IMG/VR virus record: IMGVR_UViG_3300009507_000143
Coordinates: 1-22,422 of that record
Length of the DNA stretch: 22,422 nucleotides
Strand: one strand, 5' to 3'
DNA from: a virus
This document shows, piece by piece, positions 20,164 to 22,422 of this stretch. Positions within the stretch are counted from its first letter, which is position 1. Each line of letters begins with the position of its first letter. The notes below the pieces were generated by a model. That model was not told where the DNA came from. It saw only the letters and a list, made by a program, of their open reading frames with translations, and did not search any database. Made by a program: the position numbers and the translations under genes.

Positions 20164-22422
20164 TTATTTTATATTATGAGTTAAAATACCTCCTGCATAG
20201 TATACATCATCTGTTTCTACATTTAACGGGTAAACTGTAAATGATCCTGTCTCTTCTGTAATAGTCGTAATTTCAACTAAAGCACCGCTTATATTTTCAA
20301 AATAATCTCCTACTGCTACATCTGAAGCTGCTTGAGTTAACCATTGAGATCCTCTCTTGACTATATGAGTGTGGGATTTAGTAGTCCTAAGTGTACCGTT
20401 GTTAAAGTTAAGTAAAGCTGATGAACTTAAAGCTGTATTAGCAGTAACTAGTGCGTTAGAGGCTGAACCGGTAATATTACTACCGCTCCAAGCAATTACT
20501 TCTTCCACGGTCATATCATCATCGAAGCTGTCAATATCTTTAGATAGTACTTGATCGCTTATAGCCAATGTTTCTACTGCAACTGATGAGCTAGGTGATG
20601 TAGCAATTAAAGTACCTTCAACTACACAACAGACACTATCTGATTGTACCTGCCCTGTTCCTGTTCCAATGTAGCAAGTAGATGCACTAGAATCAAATAT
20701 ATAATAACCTGAAGAGATAGTTCCACTACCCATCGCAGATGTATATATGGTTGTACCGGTTCCAAAACCTCCAACTGCCCAGTATGTAGTTTCGTTATAG
20801 CTAGATGCACAAGCTTGAGAACAGTTAATATAGCTAAGAGATCCAGGGAATGATGTTCTAGCGGCTGGTGGACTTTTAGATGGGGATGGGGTTACAGATA
20901 CCGATGGTGTTTTAGATACCGATGGTGTTTTAGATACCGATGGTGTTTTAGATACCGATGGTGTTCTAGATACAGATGCAGGTGGACTGTTTGGTGGACT
21001 ATTCGGTGGACTGTTTGGTGGACTATTAGGTGGACTGTTTGGTGGTGTTACACTAACAGACGGAGTATTAGATACTGAAATTGTCGGTGTTACACTAATA
21101 GATGGTGTATTAGATATTGATATAGAAGGTGTTACACTAATAGATGGTGTATTAGATATTGATATAGAAGGTGTTACCGATGTTCCTGGTGTAGCTGATA
21201 CTGATGGTGTAATACTAATCGTAGGAGTAATTGAGGGAGTGATAGTTGTAGAAACAGTTATACTAGGAGTAGCAGATGGAGTGATTGATATAGTAGGAGT
21301 TATGTCTGGAGTAACTGATATACTAGGAGTTATGGATACAGAAGGAGTAACCGGTACAAAGGTAAGTATAGAGAAAGCGCATATAAAAGATGCATCAAAA
21401 GGCTCTATATCAAATAAAAGGTTTAAACCAGATTCTTTTTTAAAAGTATTGTCTAGGTTCAAGTTTTGAGTTGCTGCTGTAATAGTGCTTCCGGAGAATT
21501 GACCATCTATTTTTCCTATGTCAAAATTACGATAAGTGCGTAAAGCAGATCCTGACGGGGTAAGTACAGTTTCAGTAAAAGAAGTACTAGCGCTAAAAGG
21601 TGTATCGAATACTCCTCCATCTGCTCCTTTAAACGTTGTCAAAGATTTTGACCCAGTAAATTCTGTCTGCTTTAAAGAACCAGATACTTGTTTTACTTTA
21701 CTTCTATTAAGAGCATTTGGTTTTACTATTATACCTACAGAAGCGTTAGTTCTAGCAGGAATAAAATCTTTTATAGACTTAAATAAAGTATTATCAAAAA
21801 ACCTTATTAGGTTTACGAAATCTTTTATATCGTACCTAGAGTTAGTTGAAGTATAATCATCAAGTAAACCTTGTAGTCCAGTATACTTAGTTAAAAATTC
21901 ATCAGATGGGGCTCCAATATAATCATCTATATTTAATCCTCCTGCGGCAGAGGCAGAGTTGTAAATCTGTACGTTTTCACTATCTGCGGTTGAAAATCCT
22001 ACTTCTAAGGTATGTCTAGTTTTAGATCTTTTTAATTCTTTACCGTAAATAGATATATCAGGTGACAGAGTACTACCTTCAATTATGGAACCTGTATGTT
22101 GGATGAATATATTATCTAATGATGCTGAAATATTAGAAATAGATCCTGTTATATTTTCTTCTGGAGATAGGTATACGTTATCTGAAAATAAAGATTCGTT
22201 AGGTACTTCTGTATTACCGTGTAGTTTAATACTAAGTATATCAGAAGGAATTCCGTAACAGTTTATAAGTGCTCTAAGTCCTCTTTCTGTTCCTTTTGTT
22301 TTTACTAAATAAGGTAAGTTGTGGTAAAGTCTTTTATATATTTCTTGTGCATAGGACTGCTTGGGCATTGGTTGCAAATACTCGTTAGTACCTGCTGATG
22401 CAGTAATATGAGTTGATGCAGG
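20164..22422 (-). CDS. Large tail protein with Pro-rich stalk and C-terminal Hint domain (5' end outside window)
   Basis: The frame stays open to the right edge, upstream of an apparent TTG at 22377, so the true start is outside; 752 codons are visible. Residues 1 to about 355 are a phage tail domain with EIYKRLYHNLPYLVKTKGTE and LRALINCYGIPSDILSIK, a block I know from tail proteins of marine phages. Residues 358-520 are Ser/Thr-Pro repeats with five Asn-Ser-Pro-Pro copies. Residues 533-598 are the Cys module (NCSQACASS, VGGFGTGTTIYTS). Hint runs from Cys599: CVVEGTLIATSPSSSVAVET, then TTKSHTHIV and a final VETDDVYYAGGILTHNIK (His749-Asn750). The last 220 residues clearly match the 498-residue neighbour. 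It is likely a baseplate or fibre-attachment protein. Confidence 0.85.
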   Translation of the reverse strand, partial: PASTHITASAGTNEYLQPMPKQSYAQEIYKRLYHNLPYLVKTKGTERGLRALINCYGIPSDILSIKLHGNTEVPNESLFSDNVYLSPEENITGSISNISASLDNIFIQHTGSIIEGSTLSPDISIYGKELKRSKTRHTLEVGFSTADSENVQIYNSASAAGGLNIDDYIGAPSDEFLTKYTGLQGLLDDYTSTNSRYDIKDFVNLIRFFDNTLFKSIKDFIPARTNASVGIIVKPNALNRSKVKQVSGSLKQTEFTGSKSLTTFKGADGGVFDTPFSASTSFTETVLTPSGSALRTYRNFDIGKIDGQFSGSTITAATQNLNLDNTFKKESGLNLLFDIEPFDASFICAFSILTFVPVTPSVSITPSISVTPDITPTISITPSATPSITVSTTITPSITPTISITPSVSATPGTSVTPSISISNTPSISVTPSISISNTPSISVTPTISVSNTPSVSVTPPNSPPNSPPNSPPNSPPNSPPASVSRTPSVSKTPSVSKTPSVSKTPSVSVTPSPSKSPPAARTSFPGSLSYINCSQACASSYNETTYWAVGGFGTGTTIYTSAMGSGTISSGYYIFDSSASTCYIGTGTGQVQSDSVCCVVEGTLIATSPSSSVAVETLAISDQVLSKDIDSFDDDMTVEEVIAWSGSNITGSASNALVTANTALSSSALLNFNNGTLRTTKSHTHIVKRGSQWLTQAASDVAVGDYFENISGALVEITTITEETGSFTVYPLNVETDDVYYAGGILTHNIK
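20897..20968 (-). repeat. 18-base tandem repeat encoding Lys-Thr-Pro-Ser-Val-Ser
   Basis: Four adjacent 18-base copies (gataccgatggtgtttta on the plus strand); the fourth differs at one base. They encode the KTPSVSKTPSVS stretch just before the Cys module of the right-hand Hint protein. Confidence 0.9.
20981..21040 (-). repeat. 12-base tandem repeat encoding Asn-Ser-Pro-Pro
   Basis: Five adjacent 12-base units, alternating ggtggactgttt with ggtggactattc or ggtggactatta. The alternation suggests a 24-base step of duplication. The four-residue Asn-Ser-Pro-Pro unit also occurs in the neighbouring Hint protein. Confidence 0.9.
21086..21169 (-). repeat. 42-base perfect tandem repeat in the Pro tract
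   Basis: Two identical 42-base copies (21086-21127 and 21128-21169) encode a 14-residue unit of SISISNTPSISVTP type. Exact identity in otherwise diverged repeats indicates a recent duplication. Confidence 0.9.

Noticed and set aside
20897-21169. Possible CRISPR-like or iteron repeats
   Set aside because: The repeats are directly adjacent with no spacers, their lengths are multiples of three, and they are in frame with a Pro-rich protein segment.
22375-22377. TTG as the start of the right-hand Hint protein
   Set aside because: The frame continues without a stop to the window edge (reading PASTHITASAGTNEY before it), so this is an internal Leu codon.

Overview
This window is a stretch of a tailed double-stranded DNA bacteriophage genome. 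It is AT-rich, tightly packed and coded entirely on the minus strand, so gene order reads from the right edge to the left. Many neighbouring genes overlap by 1 to 16 bases (ATGA or TAATG junctions). No gene-free stretch reaches 100 bases, and I saw no tRNA, rRNA, integrase, transposase or CRISPR array. The gene content (primase, RecB-like nuclease, tail fibre with an S74 chaperone, families of small conserved phage proteins, leader peptides like T4 internal proteins) fits a T4-related or T4-like marine phage. The host is inferred only. The low G+C, the weak or absent Shine-Dalgarno sequences at most isolated starts, and a flavobacterial-looking lipoprotein suggest a Bacteroidota host.

Right part (22422 to 12836): virion and tail genes. 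Two large proteins, the first cut by the window edge, share one design: a distinct N-terminal part, a long Ser/Thr/Pro repeat tract with an Asn-Ser-Pro-Pro segment, a Cys-containing module and a C-terminal Hint (hedgehog/intein-type) self-processing domain. A third protein has the Pro tract without Hint. Three structural proteins follow, two of them sharing a C-terminal domain, and then a tail fibre ending in a peptidase S74 intramolecular chaperone domain.

Middle part (12817 to 8846): a GIY-YIG-like nuclease, a protein with a basic Cys/Trp C-terminal module, several small conserved proteins (one a 45-residue gene), two short proteins with capsid-targeting-like N-termini, a DNA primase and a RecB/Cas4-family nuclease.

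Left part (8849 to 1): a lipoprotein whose Arg/Gln/Pro-rich tail is read in a second frame across the first 239 bases of a zeta-toxin-like P-loop kinase gene. Next come a nucleotidyltransferase fused to an HExxH metallopeptidase, a second small HExxH protein, a HAD phosphatase, a zinc-ribbon protein, a coiled-coil/membrane protein, a protein with two leader-like segments, a Cys-rich protein, a basic-tailed protein, a conserved hypothetical protein and the start of a large acidic protein running off the left edge.

A recurring theme from about 11200 to 3000 is that at least seven unrelated proteins begin with the same kind of short amphipathic leader ending in Glu. This resembles the T4 capsid-targeting sequence that the prohead protease removes. 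If correct, this region encodes a set of enzymes and small proteins loaded into the head and delivered to the host with the DNA.
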